A DNA stretch of 43,053 nt from Bacillus sp. MUM 116 (GCF_001866655.1 NZ_MLYR01000043.1:1-43053); one strand, 5' to 3'; shown: positions 15,683 to 31,464, counted from the first letter of the stretch. Made by a program: numbers and translations. Notes: generated by a model not told the origin, from the sequence alone.

Positions 15683-15697
15683 GGGGACACGGTCCCC
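15683..15697. repeat. Short palindrome between secY and adk
   Basis: GGGGAC-ACG-GTCCCC is a perfect 6-bp inverted repeat in the 57-bp secY-adk gap. It lacks a following T-run, so it is not a normal terminator. I recall similar GGGGAC/GTCCCC units as scattered intergenic motifs in Bacillaceae, but it is single in this window. Confidence 0.55.
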
Positions 15698-15705
15698 AAA
15701 ACCAT

Positions 15706-17001
15706 TTATTTAATAAAACCTTTATAATGCCGTTTAACTAATTGAGCTTCAAGCTGTTTCATCGTATCAAGGGCAACCCCGACAACGATCAGTAAGCTTG
15801 TTCCGCCTATTTGAGCAGATTGCGGAAGATTCGCTACCTTAATAAAGATAACCGGAAGAACCGAAATTGCTGCTAAGAAGAGTGCTCCGACAAAAGTTAA
15901 ACGATATAGTACACGCGTTAAATATTCTTGTGTGCTTTTTCCAGGACGAATGCCCGGAATATAGCTACTTTGCTTTTGCAGGTTTTCCGCTGCTTGTTCA
16001 GGGTTAACTTGAATAAAAGCATAGAAATAAGTAAACGCGATAATTAATGCTGCATAAATGATCATCCCAATTGGATGAGAATAATCAAATATTTTATTAA
16101 TCCAAATGGTTACGTTGTTTTGCGGAAAGAAAGAAGCAATCGTTCTCGGCGTCACAATAAAGGATATGGCAAAGATAACAGGGATTACTCCCGCTGCGTT
16201 AACCTTTAATGGCATATGGGTGGATTGTCCTCCCACTGGATTACGTCCTGCCACAACACGTTTGGCATATTGGATTGGAATTTTGCGATTTGCTTGTTGA
16301 ATAAAAATAACACCCACAACAATAGCAATGACAGCAATAACAATTAAAATAACGGTAACAATTCGTATAAATAATGCTTCACCAGCATTTTCAAACTGTT
16401 GCACAAAAATTTGTTTCACTGTGGTTGGGATCCCGGCAACAATCCCTGCAAAAATAATGATGGAAATTCCATTTCCAACACCTTTTTCAGTTATTTGCTC
16501 ACCAAGCCACATTAAGAATGAAGTACCGGCAGTTAGAACTACCGCAATTAATAGATACGTACCAATTCCCGGATTTTGAATCAATTGGCCATTTGCAAGG
16601 TTATTGAAACCGTAGGACATACCTAATGCTTGGATAAATCCAAGCACAACAGTAAAATAGCGAGTAAACTGAGCAGTTTTCCGGCGTCCAGCTTCTCCCT
16701 GCTTAGACCATTCAGTGAATTTTGGAACAACATCCATTTGCAAAAGCTGGATAATAATTGATGCAGTGATATACGGCATAATACCCATTGCAAAGATGGA
16801 GAATTGTTTTAATGCTCCACCTCCAAAGGTATTTAAAACACCGAATACACTAAGTTTATCCTGAGCACTAAGCACATCAGCATTTACATTAGGCACAGGA
16901 ATAAATGTACCTAGACGAAAGATTACTAACATTAAAAGGGTGAATAGAATCTTTCGTCTTATATCACCCACGCGCATAAAATTGGAGATTGTTTGGAACA
17001 T
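15706..17001 (-). CDS. secY: Protein translocase subunit SecY
   Basis: A 431-residue channel protein with ten predicted membrane segments. It forms the protein-conducting pore with SecE and SecG. Visible landmarks are the N-terminal RVGDIRRKILFTLLMLVIFR, the plug/TM2 region GGALKQFSIFAMGIMPYI, the cytosolic loop NRKIPIQYAKRVVAG and the C-terminal RHYKGFI. Its ATG overlaps the rplO stop by one base (TAATG), so translation is likely coupled. Confidence 0.98.
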   Translation of the reverse strand: MFQTISNFMRVGDIRRKILFTLLMLVIFRLGTFIPVPNVNADVLSAQDKLSVFGVLNTFGGGALKQFSIFAMGIMPYITASIIIQLLQMDVVPKFTEWSKQGEAGRRKTAQFTRYFTVVLGFIQALGMSYGFNNLANGQLIQNPGIGTYLLIAVVLTAGTSFLMWLGEQITEKGVGNGISIIIFAGIVAGIPTTVKQIFVQQFENAGEALFIRIVTVILIVIAVIAIVVGVIFIQQANRKIPIQYAKRVVAGRNPVGGQSTHMPLKVNAAGVIPVIFAISFIVTPRTIASFFPQNNVTIWINKIFDYSHPIGMIIYAALIIAFTYFYAFIQVNPEQAAENLQKQSSYIPGIRPGKSTQEYLTRVLYRLTFVGALFLAAISVLPVIFIKVANLPQSAQIGGTSLLIVVGVALDTMKQLEAQLVKRHYKGFIK

Positions 17002-17441
17002 TAGATCACCTCAGTGCTTCCACCGGCAGCTTCAATTGCTTCTTTGGCCGCAGAGGAGAATTTATGAGCTTTAACAGTCAACTTTTTCTCTACGTTCCCA
17101 TTAGCAAGAATTTTAATTCCTGCACGTTCGTTCTTAACAACACCTGTTTCGATAAGAAGTTCTGGAGTAACTTCAGTACCTTCTTCAAAGCGATTAAGAG
17201 CATCAAGGTTCACAACAGCGTATTCTTTACGATTGATATTTGTAAATCCACGTTTTGGTAAACGACGGAATAATGGTGTCTGACCACCCTCAAATCCTAA
17301 GCGAACACCGCCACCGGAACGAGCGTTTTGACCTTTATGACCTTTACCAGCAGTTTTACCTTGACCAGAACCGATACCGCGTCCAAGACGTTTACGTTCT
17401 TTACGAGAACCTTCAGCAGGTTTTAAATCATGAAGTTTCAT
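17001..17441 (-). CDS. rplO: 50S ribosomal protein L15
   Basis: A 146-residue protein with the Gly/Lys-rich N-terminal extension ([22 protein letters not shown]) that penetrates the 23S rRNA core, and the [18 protein letters not shown] middle. I chose the ATG at 17441 ([11 protein letters not shown]), 8 nt after AAGGAGG; the longer frame to 17474 would overlap rpmD and has no homology. Confidence 0.97.
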   Translation of the reverse strand: MKLHDLKPAEGSRKERKRLGRGIGSGQGKTAGKGHKGQNARSGGGVRLGFEGGQTPLFRRLPKRGFTNINRKEYAVVNLDALNRFEEGTEVTPELLIETGVVKNERAGIKILANGNVEKKLTVKAHKFSSAAKEAIEAAGGSTEVI

Positions 17442-17474
17442 ATTGGCACCTCCTTTATGAAAGAAAACAATCAA

Positions 17475-17654
17475 TTATTGTTCTTTTACTGTTACAAGGT
17501 GAGCAACTTTGTTAATCATACCGCGAATAGCAGCGTTATCTTGATGCTCAACTGTTTGATTTAATTTGCGTAATCCAAGCGCAGTAACTGTCGCACGTTG
17601 GTCTTCAGGGCGACCGATTAGACTACGGTTGAGGGTAATTAATAGTTTCGCCAT
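17475..17654 (-). CDS. rpmD: 50S ribosomal protein L30
   Basis: A 59-residue protein read from the minus strand. It begins [20 protein letters not shown] and ends HLVTVKEQ, matching Bacillus L30 throughout. L30 binds 23S rRNA on the solvent side. It stands between rpsE (13 bp upstream) and rplO. The ATG at 17654 follows a G-rich ribosome binding site (GGGGGGAATTCAA). Confidence 0.98.
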   Translation of the reverse strand: MAKLLITLNRSLIGRPEDQRATVTALGLRKLNQTVEHQDNAAIRGMINKVAHLVTVKEQ

Positions 17655-17667
17655 TTGAATTCCCCCC

Positions 17668-18189
<522 letters not shown>

Positions 18190-18192
18190 CTA

Positions 18193-18555
18193 TTAAAATT
18201 GTAAGCCGTTCGCGCGGGCTGCATCAGCTAGCGCTTGAATACGTCCATGATAAAGGTATCCTCCACGGTCAAAGACAACATTCGTAATACCTTTTTCAAC
18301 TGCACGTTTTGCAACTAATTCTCCGACCTTTTGTGCAGCATCAGCATTGCTTGAAGACTCAAGATTTAATTCTTTATCTAGAGTTGAAGCACTTGCTAAA
18401 GTAACTCCATTCATGTCATCGATAATTTGAGCATAAATATGTTTATTAGAACGAAACACATTTAGACGTGGACGAGCTGAAGTTCCGCTAAGTTTCGCAC
18501 GAACACGAGCATGTCTTTTAAGGCGAACAGCGTTTTTATCAAGCTTCGTAATCAT
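18193..18555 (-). CDS. rplR: 50S ribosomal protein L18
   Basis: A 120-residue 5S rRNA-binding protein. The N-terminal arm is basic ([15 protein letters not shown]) and the core has [19 protein letters not shown] and the C-terminal [20 protein letters not shown]. With L5 it brings 5S rRNA into the large subunit. It lies 37 bp after rplF. Confidence 0.98.
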   Translation of the reverse strand: MITKLDKNAVRLKRHARVRAKLSGTSARPRLNVFRSNKHIYAQIIDDMNGVTLASASTLDKELNLESSSNADAAQKVGELVAKRAVEKGITNVVFDRGGYLYHGRIQALADAARANGLQF

Positions 18556-18592
18556 TTACGTCACCCCTTTCGTTTAACAATAAGGCTAGTTA

Positions 18593-19129
18593 TTACTTAC
18601 CAGTTTTACCTTCTTTACGACGAACGAATTCACCTTCGTAACGAATACCTTTGCCTTTATACGGCTCTGGCGGGCGAACTTGACGAATGTTAGCAGCTAA
18701 CGCACCAACGCGTTCTTTGTCAGAACCTTTAACAATAACTTTTGTATTAGAAGGAACTTCAATTTCAAGTCCTGTTTCAGGCTCAATTTCAACAGGATGA
18801 GAATAACCAACGTTTAAAACAAGCTTGTTACCTTGTTTTTGCGCACGGTATCCAACCCCGATTAATTCTAAACCTCTTTCGAAGCCTTTAGAAACACCTT
18901 CAACCATGTTTGCAATAACAGCACGAGTTGTACCATGTAATGCACGGTGTTCCTTCACGTCAGATGGACGAGTGATGTTGATCACATTTTCTTCCACGTT
19001 GATTGTAATTTCAGGATTAAAAGAACGAGTCAATTCGCCTTTAGGTCCTTTTACAGTAACGGTATGATTATTTAAAGCAACTGTAACTCCAGCTGGAATT
19101 TCAATTGGTTTTTTTCCTACGCGAGACAT
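18593..19129 (-). CDS. rplF: 50S ribosomal protein L6
   Basis: A 178-residue protein made of two similar alpha/beta domains ([18 protein letters not shown]-terminal [19 protein letters not shown]). It lies near the sarcin-ricin loop and the factor-binding centre. It follows rpsH by 31 bp, with AGGTG about 8 nt before the ATG. Confidence 0.98.
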   Translation of the reverse strand: MSRVGKKPIEIPAGVTVALNNHTVTVKGPKGELTRSFNPEITINVEENVINITRPSDVKEHRALHGTTRAVIANMVEGVSKGFERGLELIGVGYRAQKQGNKLVLNVGYSHPVEIEPETGLEIEVPSNTKVIVKGSDKERVGALAANIRQVRPPEPYKGKGIRYEGEFVRRKEGKTGK

Positions 19130-19160
19130 TTAGTGCACCTCCATTCTTTCAGAAACTCTA

Positions 19161-19559
19161 TTACCAAACGTAAGCTAATACTTCTCCGCCAACTTGTTTT
19201 GCACGCGCTTCTTTATCAGTTATAACACCTGATGATGTAGAGACTAGTGCAATACCAAGACCATTTAGTACGCGTGGTACTTCAGTGGATTTAGCGTAAA
19301 CACGAAGACCAGGCTTGCTTATGCGTTTAAGACCAGTAATAACACGTTCGTTATTTGCACCGTACTTAAGGAAGATACGGATAATACCTTGTTTGTTGTC
19401 ATCAATAAATTCAACGTCACGTACGAAACCTTCGCGCTTAAGAATTTCAGCGATTTCTTTTTTGATATTAGAAGCAGGTACTTCTAACTTTTCGTGACGT
19501 ACCATATTCGCATTACGAATGCGAGTAAGCAAATCAGCAATTGGATCTGTCATGACCAT
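19161..19559 (-). CDS. rpsH: 30S ribosomal protein S8
   Basis: A 132-residue protein with [18 protein letters not shown] at the N-terminus and the C-terminal [20 protein letters not shown], which binds helix 21 of 16S rRNA. The ATG at 19559 is 8 nt after GGAGG; the second ATG at 19553 is less well placed. In E. coli S8 represses the spc operon; I see no matching site here. Confidence 0.98.
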   Translation of the reverse strand: MVMTDPIADLLTRIRNANMVRHEKLEVPASNIKKEIAEILKREGFVRDVEFIDDNKQGIIRIFLKYGANNERVITGLKRISKPGLRVYAKSTEVPRVLNGLGIALVSTSSGVITDKEARAKQVGGEVLAYVW

Positions 19560-19589
19560 TATTTTTACCTCCTTCCAAACCCTATAATT

Positions 19590-20339
<750 letters not shown>

Positions 20340-20366
20340 TTATTGTACCTCCCTTCTTAATTTAAA

Positions 20367-20678
20367 CTATTTATCTAAAACTTCACCGGATTTTGCTACA
20401 CGTACTTTTTTGCCATCAACCGTTTTGTAACCTACACGAGTCGGGTTACCAGATTTAGGATCGATAGGCATAACGTTTGATACATGAATTGGAGCCTCTT
20501 GGCTGATGATTCCACCTTGTGGATTCACTTGAGAAGGCTTAGTGTGTTTTTTTACGATGTTTACGCCTTCTACAAGCACTCGGGCTTCTTTAGGGTAAGC
20601 AGATAGAATAACACCTGTTTTGCCTTTATCCTTACCAGAGATGACTCTTACTTTGTCACCTTTTTTCACATGCATCAT
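20367..20678 (-). CDS. rplX: 50S ribosomal protein L24
   Basis: A 103-residue protein with a KOW domain at the N-terminus ([20 protein letters not shown]) and the [17 protein letters not shown] motif. L24 starts assembly of the large subunit at the 5' end of 23S rRNA. The start is one of two adjacent ATGs, 20678 or 20675, lying 6 or 9 nt after AAGGAGG. The longer frame to 20699 has no homology. Confidence 0.97.
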   Translation of the reverse strand: MMHVKKGDKVRVISGKDKGKTGVILSAYPKEARVLVEGVNIVKKHTKPSQVNPQGGIISQEAPIHVSNVMPIDPKSGNPTRVGYKTVDGKKVRVAKSGEVLDK

Positions 20679-20711
20679 TAAGCACCTCCTTAAAGGCATT
20701 TGAATTTAAAA

Positions 20712-21107
<396 letters not shown>

Positions 21108-21119
21108 TTAACCGAACAA

Positions 21120-21383
21120 TTAAATAATAACTGCTTTTTCTACTACTTCTACTAGGCGGAAGCGCTTTGTAGCTGAAAGTGGACGAGTTTCCATGATACG
21201 TACGATGTCGCCAACTTTTGCCTGATTTTGCTCATCATGAGCTTTATACTTTTTAGAGTACTTAACGCGTTTACCGTATAATGGATGCTTTTTGTATGTT
21301 TCGACTAAAACTGTAACGGTTTTATCCATTTTGTCAGAAACAACGCGTCCAGTGTAAACTTTGCGTTGGTTACGTTCACTCAT
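21120..21383 (-). CDS. rpsQ: 30S ribosomal protein S17
   Basis: An 87-residue OB-fold protein ([39 protein letters not shown]). It is a primary 16S rRNA binder in the 30S body. It lies 21 bp after rpmC, with GAGGAGG before the ATG. Confidence 0.98.
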   Translation of the reverse strand: MSERNQRKVYTGRVVSDKMDKTVTVLVETYKKHPLYGKRVKYSKKYKAHDEQNQAKVGDIVRIMETRPLSATKRFRLVEVVEKAVII

Positions 21384-21404
21384 TATGTGAACCTCCTCTC
21401 ACTA

Positions 21405-23328
<1,924 letters not shown>

Positions 23329-23388
23329 GAATGAACCTCCCTTCGTGATAGGTCTACGGTTCTTCCTTTGAACCGTAGTTCAATCACG

Positions 23389-24240
<852 letters not shown>

Positions 24241-24248
24241 TTAGATTC

Positions 24249-24533
24249 TTATGCTTCAAAGAATTCGATTTCTTTGCTGTCAGCTGTTAATTTAACAATT
24301 GCTTTACGACGTTTATTTGTGTAACCACCGAATTTACCCATACGCTTGAATTTACCTTTGTAGTTCATGATGTTTACTTTTTCAACATCAACGCCAAAGA
24401 TAGTTACAATAGCATCTTTAACTTGAGTTTTATTTGCTCTAACATCAACTTCAAATGTATATTTCTTTTCAGCCATTAGGTCAGTAGAACGTTCAGTGAT
24501 AACGGGGCGCTTAATGATATCGCGTGCATCCAT
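24249..24533 (-). CDS. rplW: 50S ribosomal protein L23
   Basis: A 94-residue protein ([40 protein letters not shown]). At the tunnel exit it provides the main docking site for trigger factor and SRP. Its ATG overlaps the rplD stop by one base (TAATG), implying coupled translation. Confidence 0.98.
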   Translation of the reverse strand: MDARDIIKRPVITERSTDLMAEKKYTFEVDVRANKTQVKDAIVTIFGVDVEKVNIMNYKGKFKRMGKFGGYTNKRRKAIVKLTADSKEIEFFEA

Positions 24534-25156
24534 TATGCAAGCACCTCCTCTACTTTTTCAACCGCTGCTTTTGTCATGATTAATTTATCATGATTTACAA
24601 CGTCTAATACGTTGATTCCATCAGCTGTTACAACTGTTACGCCAGGGATGTTACGAGCAGATAATGCTACGTTTTCATCTAGGTCAGCAGTAACGATTAG
24701 TGCTTTCTTCTCAACCGAAAGACCGCCTAATACTGATTTGAATTCTTTAGTTTTTGGTGCATCGAAAATCAAACTTTCAAGCACCAAAATATTTTCTTCT
24801 ACCACTTTAGAAGATAGTGCAGATTTGATCGCTAAGCGACGAACCTTTTTTGGTAGTTTATAGCTATAGCTGCGTGGTGTTGGACCAAATACAATACCAC
24901 CTCCGCGCCATTGTGGAGAACGGATAGACCCTTGACGAGCACGACCAGTTCCTTTTTGACGCCATGGTTTACGTCCACCACCACGTACTTCAGAACGACC
25001 TTTTACTTTATGAGTTCCTTGACGTAAAGAAGCGCGTTGCATGACAATTGCTTCAAATAATACGTGTTGGTTTGGCTCAAGTCCAAATACTGATTCGTTA
25101 AGTTCGATTTCACCAACTTGTGATCCAGCTTGGTTTAATAATGCTACTTTAGGCAT
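24533..25156 (-). CDS. rplD: 50S ribosomal protein L4
   Basis: A 207-residue protein whose long loop (about residues 45-100, [20 protein letters not shown]) reaches the exit tunnel opposite L22. L4 represses the S10 operon in E. coli; Bacillus is not known to use the same mechanism. It lies 29 bp after rplC. Confidence 0.98.
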   Translation of the reverse strand: MPKVALLNQAGSQVGEIELNESVFGLEPNQHVLFEAIVMQRASLRQGTHKVKGRSEVRGGGRKPWRQKGTGRARQGSIRSPQWRGGGIVFGPTPRSYSYKLPKKVRRLAIKSALSSKVVEENILVLESLIFDAPKTKEFKSVLGGLSVEKKALIVTADLDENVALSARNIPGVTVVTADGINVLDVVNHDKLIMTKAAVEKVEEVLA

Positions 25157-25185
25157 GCTTTTGTTCCTCCTTTCTTAGAAAGTAT

Positions 25186-25812
25186 TTATGCTTTTACCGC
25201 ACGTTGAATTTTTAGTAATGATTTTTTAGCTCCTGGAACATTACCTTTGATTAATAGTAAATTGCGTTCAACATCAACTTTTACAATCTCAAGGTTTTGT
25301 ACAGTAACTTGTTCTCCACCCATACGTCCAGGTAATGCTTTACCTTTGAATACACGGTTTGGAGCAACAGGTCCCATTGAACCAGGACGGCGATGATAAC
25401 GAGAACCGTGAGCCATTGGGCCGCGAGATTGTCCGTGGCGTTTGATTGAGCCTTGGAAACCTTTACCCTTTGAAATTCCTGTTACATCTACTGATTCGCC
25501 TGCAGCGAAAATATCAACTTTGACTTCTTGACCAACTTCATACCCTGCCACATCAACTCCGCGAATTTCGCGAACGAAGCGCTTAGGAGCAGTATTTGCT
25601 TTCGCAACATGGCCCTTTTCTGGTTTGTTAGCTAATTTTTCACGTTTGTCTTCGAAACCGATTTGGATTGCTTCATAGCCATCTGTGTCAACAGTTTTCT
25701 TTTGAAGAACAACGTTTGCAGCTGCCTCAACAACAGTAACTGGGATTAAATTGCCGTTTTCAACAAATACTTGAGTCATACCAATCTTTCTTCCTAAGAT
25801 TCCTTTGGTCAT
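25186..25812 (-). CDS. rplC: 50S ribosomal protein L3
   Basis: A 208-residue protein ([36 protein letters not shown], the loop that reaches the peptidyl transferase centre; [14 protein letters not shown]). It is an early assembly protein of 23S rRNA. It lies 39 bp after rpsJ with AGGAGGTG before the ATG. Confidence 0.98.
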   Translation of the reverse strand: MTKGILGRKIGMTQVFVENGNLIPVTVVEAAANVVLQKKTVDTDGYEAIQIGFEDKREKLANKPEKGHVAKANTAPKRFVREIRGVDVAGYEVGQEVKVDIFAAGESVDVTGISKGKGFQGSIKRHGQSRGPMAHGSRYHRRPGSMGPVAPNRVFKGKALPGRMGGEQVTVQNLEIVKVDVERNLLLIKGNVPGAKKSLLKIQRAVKA

Positions 25813-25851
25813 TTAGTCACACCTCCTATAATTTTTGATTGTTTATTGTAA

Positions 25852-26187
<336 letters not shown>

Positions 26188-26217
26188 CTAAATAGACATA
26201 CTCAGTGAAAATTTCCC

Positions 26218-26250
26218 ACACACTCGCCATGGCAAAGCGGCCGGGTGTGT
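26218..26250 (-). promoter_or_regulatory. Structured leader hairpin of the S10 operon
   Basis: ACACACTCG (26218-26226) pairs with CGGGTGTGT (26242-26250), a 9-bp stem with one wobble, enclosing GCCATGGC and AAGCGGC. It lies about 60 nt before rpsJ in the leader, with no T-run, so it is not a terminator. It may be a regulatory or processing hairpin. Confidence 0.4.
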
Positions 26251-26293
26251 CAGCAACCTTCCACATCATCGCAGTCAAAGACCAACATTGTCT

Positions 26294-26322
26294 ATTATAC
26301 ATAAAACATAAAGCAAACGCAA
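26294..26322 (-). promoter_or_regulatory. Possible second (proximal) promoter of the S10 operon
   Basis: The minus strand has TTGCGT (26317-26322), a 17-bp spacer and TATAAT (26294-26299). The -10 is perfect and the -35 weak. Confidence 0.5.
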
Positions 26323-26372
26323 CATTTATCACGATTTTCTTTTATGTTTCTTGTGCTTAGCACACTTTTATT

Positions 26373-26401
26373 ATTATAACGGCACCTATAGTCAATTTCA
26401 A
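26373..26401 (-). promoter_or_regulatory. Main promoter of the S10-spc-alpha operon (sigma-A)
   Basis: The minus strand has TTGAAA (26396-26401), a 17-bp spacer and TATAAT (26373-26378). From here to the tuf terminator (26402-26616) I see only A/T-rich sequence and no gene. B. subtilis has ybaC in this gap. Confidence 0.75.
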
Positions 26402-26616
26402 TAGTAAACTTCAATCTCCATTAATATCCTAAATTTAATCGGGGCTAGATTATAAAAGTTTAAAAATTCGTGAAATAAAACAATACATATTTATATAGAA
26501 GAAACTCGTTTTATCGATTAGGCTTAGTTAAATAGTCATTTTGAAATCATAAATATTTTGTTTAGAGTGAATCGCCTGGAGCGCAATTCAACTGGTTATT
26601 CAAAAAGCAAACAATA

Positions 26617-26652
26617 AAGAAAGCAGATGGATCGTCACCCATCTGCTTTTTT
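26617..26652. terminator. Terminator after tuf
   Basis: AAAGCAGATGG (26620-26630) pairs with CCATCTGCTTT (26639-26649), an 11-bp perfect stem extendable on both sides through AACAATAAA and TTTATTGTT. T-runs are on both strands; its main use is to end the str operon on the minus strand. Confidence 0.93.
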
Positions 26653-26662
26653 TATTGTTTTA

Positions 26663-27850
26663 TTACGCTTGAATTGAAGTAATAGTACCAGATCCTACAG
26701 TACGTCCGCCTTCACGGATAGAGAATTTAGTTCCTTCTTCAATCGCAACTGGAGCGATAAGCTCAACAGTCATTTCGATGTGGTCGCCAGGCATAACCAT
26801 TTCTGTTCCTTCTGGAAGATTACAAATACCAGTAATATCAGAAGTACGGAAATAGAATTGTGGACGGTAGTTTGTGAAAAATGGAGTATGACGTCCACCT
26901 TCTTCTTTTGTTAATACGTAAACTTGAGCTAAGAATTTAGTGTGTGGTGTAATTGACTTAGGTTTAGCCAATACTTGTCCACGTTCGATATCTTCACGTG
27001 CTACACCACGAAGAAGAGCACCAATGTTGTCTCCTGCTTCTGCAAAATCAAGAAGTTTACGGAACATTTCTACACCTGTTACAGTAGTAGATTTTGGTTC
27101 TTCAGTGAAACCAACGACTTCAACTACATCACCAACTTTTACTACACCACGCTCAACACGTCCTGTAGCAACAGTACCACGACCAGTGATTGAGAATACA
27201 TCCTCAACAGGCATCATGAATGGCTTATCAGTATCACGAGTTGGAGTTGGGATAAACTCATCAACAGCGCTCATAAGTTCAAAGATTTTTTCTTCCCATG
27301 CAGCATCGCCTTCTAATGCTTTAAGAGCAGAACCTTTGATAACTGGAGTGTCATCGCCAGGGAAATCGTATTCAGAAAGAAGGTCACGAATTTCCATTTC
27401 TACTAATTCAAGAAGTTCTTCATCGTCAACCATGTCACATTTGTTCATGAATACAACAAGGTAAGGAACACCTACTTGACGAGAAAGAAGAATGTGTTCA
27501 CGAGTTTGTGGCATTGGACCATCAGTTGCAGATACAACTAGGATACCGCCGTCCATTTGCGCAGCACCAGTGATCATGTTTTTAACATAGTCAGCGTGTC
27601 CTGGGCAGTCAACGTGTGCATAGTGACGATTATCAGTTTCATACTCAACGTGCGCTGTAGAGATTGTGATACCACGCTCTCTTTCTTCAGGAGCACCATC
27701 AATTTGATCATATGCACGTGCTTCTGCTTTACCGGATTTAGCAAGTACAGAAGTGATTGCAGCTGTTAAAGTAGTTTTACCATGGTCAACGTGACCAATT
27801 GTACCAATGTTAACGTGTGGTTTTGAGCGGTCGAATTTAGCTTTACCCAT
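26663..27850 (-). CDS. tuf: Elongation factor Tu
   Basis: A 395-residue GTPase that brings aminoacyl-tRNA to the ribosome. G1 [11 protein letters not shown]3 DCPGHADY, G4 [10 protein letters not shown] and G5 SALKALEG are present. Domain 2 ([13 protein letters not shown]) and domain 3 (FRTSDITG) follow. I chose the ATG at 27850 ([16 protein letters not shown]), 8 nt after GAGGAGG; the 18-codon longer frame has no homology. It lies 125 bp after fusA, behind a paired hairpin region, so part of its expression may come from a separate promoter. Confidence 0.99.
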   Translation of the reverse strand: MGKAKFDRSKPHVNIGTIGHVDHGKTTLTAAITSVLAKSGKAEARAYDQIDGAPEERERGITISTAHVEYETDNRHYAHVDCPGHADYVKNMITGAAQMDGGILVVSATDGPMPQTREHILLSRQVGVPYLVVFMNKCDMVDDEELLELVEMEIRDLLSEYDFPGDDTPVIKGSALKALEGDAAWEEKIFELMSAVDEFIPTPTRDTDKPFMMPVEDVFSITGRGTVATGRVERGVVKVGDVVEVVGFTEEPKSTTVTGVEMFRKLLDFAEAGDNIGALLRGVAREDIERGQVLAKPKSITPHTKFLAQVYVLTKEEGGRHTPFFTNYRPQFYFRTSDITGICNLPEGTEMVMPGDHIEMTVELIAPVAIEEGTKFSIREGGRTVGSGTITSIQA

Positions 27851-27893
27851 TAGGAAATCCTCCTCTAAATTATAAAATATAAGTATATTTTTT

Positions 27894-27935
27894 GGAAACC
27901 GCAAGGTGGTTGTCCCAATCTTACAGTTTCCTTGC
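27894..27935 (-). promoter_or_regulatory. Two mutually exclusive hairpins in the fusA-tuf gap
   Basis: GGAAAC (27894-27899) can pair with GTTTCC (27926-27931), while GCAAGG (27901-27906) can pair with CCTTGC (27930-27935). The right arms share two bases, so the stems compete or stack. This may control tuf expression or mark a processing site. A TATAAT box follows at about 27868-27873, with a poor -35 (TTTCCA, 18 bp away). Confidence 0.4.
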
Positions 27936-27975
27936 TTACATTAGTAGTTATACTTTAAAGATAAGTGAAAATCAA

Positions 27976-30057
27976 TTACTCACCTTTATTTTTTTTGATG
28001 ATTTCTTCAGATACTGATTTTGGTACTTCTTCATAGTGATCAAAGTGCATAGAGAATACTCCACGACCTTGTGTACTAGAACGAAGTGCTGTTGCGTATC
28101 CGAACATTTCAGAAAGCGGAACCATCGCGCGAACAACTTGTGCGTTACCACGAGCTTCCATACCCTCAACACGACCACGACGAGCAGTGATTTGACCCAT
28201 GATATCCCCTAAATATTCTTCAGGGATAACAACTTCAACCCTCATCATAGGTTCAAGGATAACTGGGCTACATTTAGATGCAGCATTTTTAAGTGCCATA
28301 GATGCAGCAATTTTAAAGGCCATTTCAGATGAGTCAACATCATGGTAAGAACCATCGAATAATCTTGCTTTAATATCAACTAATGGATATCCAGCAAGAA
28401 CACCACGATTTAAAGCATCTTCAAGTCCAGCTTGAACTGGAGCGATGTATTCACGAGGAACAACACCACCGACAATACCGTTTTCAAATTCGAATCCTTT
28501 TCCTTCTTCGTTAGGTGAGAATTCGATCCAAACGTGACCGTATTGTCCACGACCACCAGATTGACGAGCGAATTTACCTTCAACTTGTGCAGAAGCACGG
28601 AAAGTTTCACGATAGGCAACCTGAGGAGCTCCTACATTTGCTTCAACCTTAAATTCACGACGCATACGGTCAACTAGAATATCAAGGTGAAGTTCACCCA
28701 TACCCGCTATGATAACCTGGCCAGTCTCCTGGTCAGTATGTGCACGGAAAGTTGGGTCTTCTTCTTGAAGCTTTTGTAGTGCAGTAGTCATCTTGTCTTG
28801 GTCTGCTTTTGATTTTGGCTCTACTGAAAGTTGAATTACCGGTTCTGGGAAATTCATTGACTCTAGGATCACAGGGTTTTTATCATCACATAGAGTATCA
28901 CCAGTTGTGGTATCTTTCAGACCTACTGCTGCAGCAATGTCACCGGCATAAACTTTAGAAATTTCTTGACGGCTGTTTGCATGCATTTGCAGGATACGTC
29001 CTACACGTTCACGCTTACCTTTAGTAGAGTTTTGGACATATGATCCAGACTCTAACATACCAGAGTAAACACGGAAGAATGTTAATTTACCAACATAAGG
29101 GTCAGTCATAACTTTAAATGCAAGAGCAGAGAATGGCTCTTCATCACTAGAGTGACGTTCAATGACTTCTTCTTCATCATCAATTGCATGACCTTTAATT
29201 GCAGGTACATCTAACGGTGATGGAAGGTAGTCAATAACAGCATCTAACATCAGCTGGACACCTTTGTTTTTGAAAGCTGATCCACAGATTACAGGATAGA
29301 ATTCAACATTAACGGTACCTTTACGAATTCCAGCTTTAAGCTCTTCTTTGGTGATTTCTTCGCCACCAAGGTATTTTTCCATTAATTCTTCATCTAGTTC
29401 TGCTACAGCTTCTACTAATTTTTCACGGTATTCTTCAGCTTGTGCACGGTATTCTTCAGGAATTTCACGCACTTCAATGTCAGTACCTAAGTCATTACCG
29501 TAGAATACAGCATTCATTTCCACTAGGTCAATGATTGCTTCAAACTGATCTTCAGCACCGATTGGTAACTGAATTGGATGTGCATTCGCTTGTAAGCGAT
29601 CATGGATTGTTCCTACAGAATATAGGAAGTCAGCACCAATTTTGTCCATCTTATTTACGAATACAACACGTGGTACTCCGTAAGTTGTTGCTTGACGCCA
29701 AACTGTTTCAGTTTGCGGTTCAACACCTGATTGTGCATCAAGGACGGCTACTGCACCATCAAGAACACGAAGGGAACGTTCAACTTCTACTGTGAAGTCT
29801 ACGTGTCCTGGTGTGTCGATGATGTTTACACGGTGGCCTTTCCATTGTGCTGTTGTGGCAGCGGAAGTGATAGTGATTCCGCGCTCCTGTTCTTGCTCCA
29901 TCCAGTCCATCTGAGATGCACCTTCGTGTGTTTCACCGATTTTATGAATCTTACCAGTGTAGTAAAGTACACGCTCAGTGGTGGTTGTTTTACCGGCATC
30001 GATGTGAGCCATGATGCCGATATTGCGAGTGTTTTCTAAGGAGAACTCTCTTGCCAT
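27976..30057 (-). CDS. fusA: Elongation factor G
   Basis: A 693-residue translocase GTPase. G1 [14 protein letters not shown]3 DTPGHVDF, G4 NKMD and the SAF-type G5 (CGSAFKNKG) are present, followed by domains II-V. It moves tRNAs and mRNA after peptide transfer and, with RRF, recycles ribosomes. AAGGAG precedes the ATG at 30057. It lies 48 bp after rpsG and forms the str operon with rpsL, rpsG and tuf. Confidence 0.99.
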   Translation of the reverse strand: MAREFSLENTRNIGIMAHIDAGKTTTTERVLYYTGKIHKIGETHEGASQMDWMEQEQERGITITSAATTAQWKGHRVNIIDTPGHVDFTVEVERSLRVLDGAVAVLDAQSGVEPQTETVWRQATTYGVPRVVFVNKMDKIGADFLYSVGTIHDRLQANAHPIQLPIGAEDQFEAIIDLVEMNAVFYGNDLGTDIEVREIPEEYRAQAEEYREKLVEAVAELDEELMEKYLGGEEITKEELKAGIRKGTVNVEFYPVICGSAFKNKGVQLMLDAVIDYLPSPLDVPAIKGHAIDDEEEVIERHSSDEEPFSALAFKVMTDPYVGKLTFFRVYSGMLESGSYVQNSTKGKRERVGRILQMHANSRQEISKVYAGDIAAAVGLKDTTTGDTLCDDKNPVILESMNFPEPVIQLSVEPKSKADQDKMTTALQKLQEEDPTFRAHTDQETGQVIIAGMGELHLDILVDRMRREFKVEANVGAPQVAYRETFRASAQVEGKFARQSGGRGQYGHVWIEFSPNEEGKGFEFENGIVGGVVPREYIAPVQAGLEDALNRGVLAGYPLVDIKARLFDGSYHDVDSSEMAFKIAASMALKNAASKCSPVILEPMMRVEVVIPEEYLGDIMGQITARRGRVEGMEARGNAQVVRAMVPLSEMFGYATALRSSTQGRGVFSMHFDHYEEVPKSVSEEIIKKNKGE

Positions 30058-30105
30058 TGGGTCTTTCTCCTTCCTAGTATGAAAGTTTTTATATTGAAGG
30101 TTAAA

Positions 30106-30576
30106 TTACCAACGATAGTGAGCAAACGCTTTGTTTGCTTCTGCCATTTTGTGTGTATCTTCACGTTTCTTAACAGATGCGCCAGAGTTGTTAGCTGCAT
30201 CCATGATTTCGTTAGCTAAACGCTCTTCCATCGTTTTTTCACCGCGAAGACGTGAATAGTTAACTAACCAACGAAGACCTAAAGTAGTACGGCGATCAGG
30301 GCGCACCTCAACTGGAACTTGGTAGTTCGCACCACCTACACGGCGTGCTCTTACTTCAAGTACAGGCATGATGTTTTTCATAGCTGCATCGAAAATTTCC
30401 ATTGGTTCCTTACCAGTGCGTTCACGAATCGTATCAAACGCAGAGTAAAGAATTTCTTGGGATTTACCTCTTTTACCGTCAACCATCATTTTGTTGATTA
30501 GACGAGTAACTAATTTTGAATTGTAAAGTGGATCTGGTAACACATCTCTTTTTGCTACAGGACCTTTACGTGGCAT
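30106..30576 (-). CDS. rpsG: 30S ribosomal protein S7
   Basis: A 156-residue protein ([53 protein letters not shown]). It organises the 3' domain of 16S rRNA and touches E-site tRNA. It lies 39 bp after rpsL with AAAGGAGG before the ATG. Confidence 0.98.
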   Translation of the reverse strand: MPRKGPVAKRDVLPDPLYNSKLVTRLINKMMVDGKRGKSQEILYSAFDTIRERTGKEPMEIFDAAMKNIMPVLEVRARRVGGANYQVPVEVRPDRRTTLGLRWLVNYSRLRGEKTMEERLANEIMDAANNSGASVKKREDTHKMAEANKAFAHYRW

Positions 30577-30615
30577 ATTATTTCCTCCTTTCGAGAAAGC
30601 TGTTATTTAAAGTGA

Positions 30616-31086
<471 letters not shown>

Positions 31087-31096
31087 TCATTTTTTT

Positions 31097-31115
31097 GCAA
31101 AAACAAAGTTTTTGC
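31097..31115. repeat. Perfect palindrome in the rplGB-rpsL gap
   Basis: GCAAAAAC-AAA-GTTTTTGC is an 8-bp inverted repeat. T's stand on its left (31090-31096) and none on its right, so on the minus strand it is followed by A's and cannot be a standard terminator. A second AAAAAC-A-GTTTTT unit is at about 31132-31144. Role unknown. Confidence 0.5.
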
Positions 31116-31142
31116 AGACTTCTCTATCTACAAAAACAGTTT

Positions 31143-31391
31143 TTAACGGATAATCGCAACAGTTGAGGCTCCGACATCAACCCTGCATGCTTTCCCCAGC
31201 TTTTTTGCCGAATCAACATAAAGGATTGGTACGTTCATTTGCAAGGCTTGATTAATCACAGATTCCGTCACCTTCGGATCAGCATCCTGTGCTATAACCA
31301 ATTCTTGTACCTGACCGTTTTTAAGTGCCTTTGCTGTTTGTTTTGTTCCTATAATTACTTTGCTTGCCCGTAATACTTTTTCATAAGACAT
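31143..31391 (-). CDS. rplGB: L7Ae-family K-turn-binding ribosomal protein (YbxF/RplGB)
   Basis: An 82-residue protein of the L7Ae/L30e family (KVIIGTKQTAKALKNG; VIAQDADPKVTE; CRVDVGASTVAI). The B. subtilis homologue YbxF binds K-turn RNA. I chose the ATG at 31391 (MSYEKV), 8 nt after GGAGG; the ATG at 31397 would be only 2 nt from it. It is the first gene of the str operon, behind a consensus promoter. Confidence 0.95.
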   Translation of the reverse strand: MSYEKVLRASKVIIGTKQTAKALKNGQVQELVIAQDADPKVTESVINQALQMNVPILYVDSAKKLGKACRVDVGASTVAIIR

Positions 31392-31435
31392 TTTCATATC
31401 CTCCAAAGTACTAGGTGAATAGGAGCACCTTTGAT

Positions 31436-31464
31436 ATATTAACATCTTTATAATTGGATGTCAA
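31436..31464 (-). promoter_or_regulatory. Promoter of the rplGB-rpsL-rpsG-fusA(-tuf) operon
   Basis: The minus strand has TTGACA (31459-31464), a 17-bp spacer and TAATAT (31436-31441). It lies just downstream of the rpoC terminator and about 45 bp before rplGB. Confidence 0.82.

Noticed and set aside
26550..26605. Inverted repeat TGAATCGC...GCGCAATTCA upstream of the tuf terminator as an insertion sequence end
   Set aside because: It is short and imperfect with no transposase and no flanking duplication.
26940..27464. Long plus-strand ORF of 174 codons opposite tuf
   Set aside because: A Ser/Thr/Arg-rich translation of the antisense strand of tuf; a shadow of the biased codon use of a highly expressed gene.
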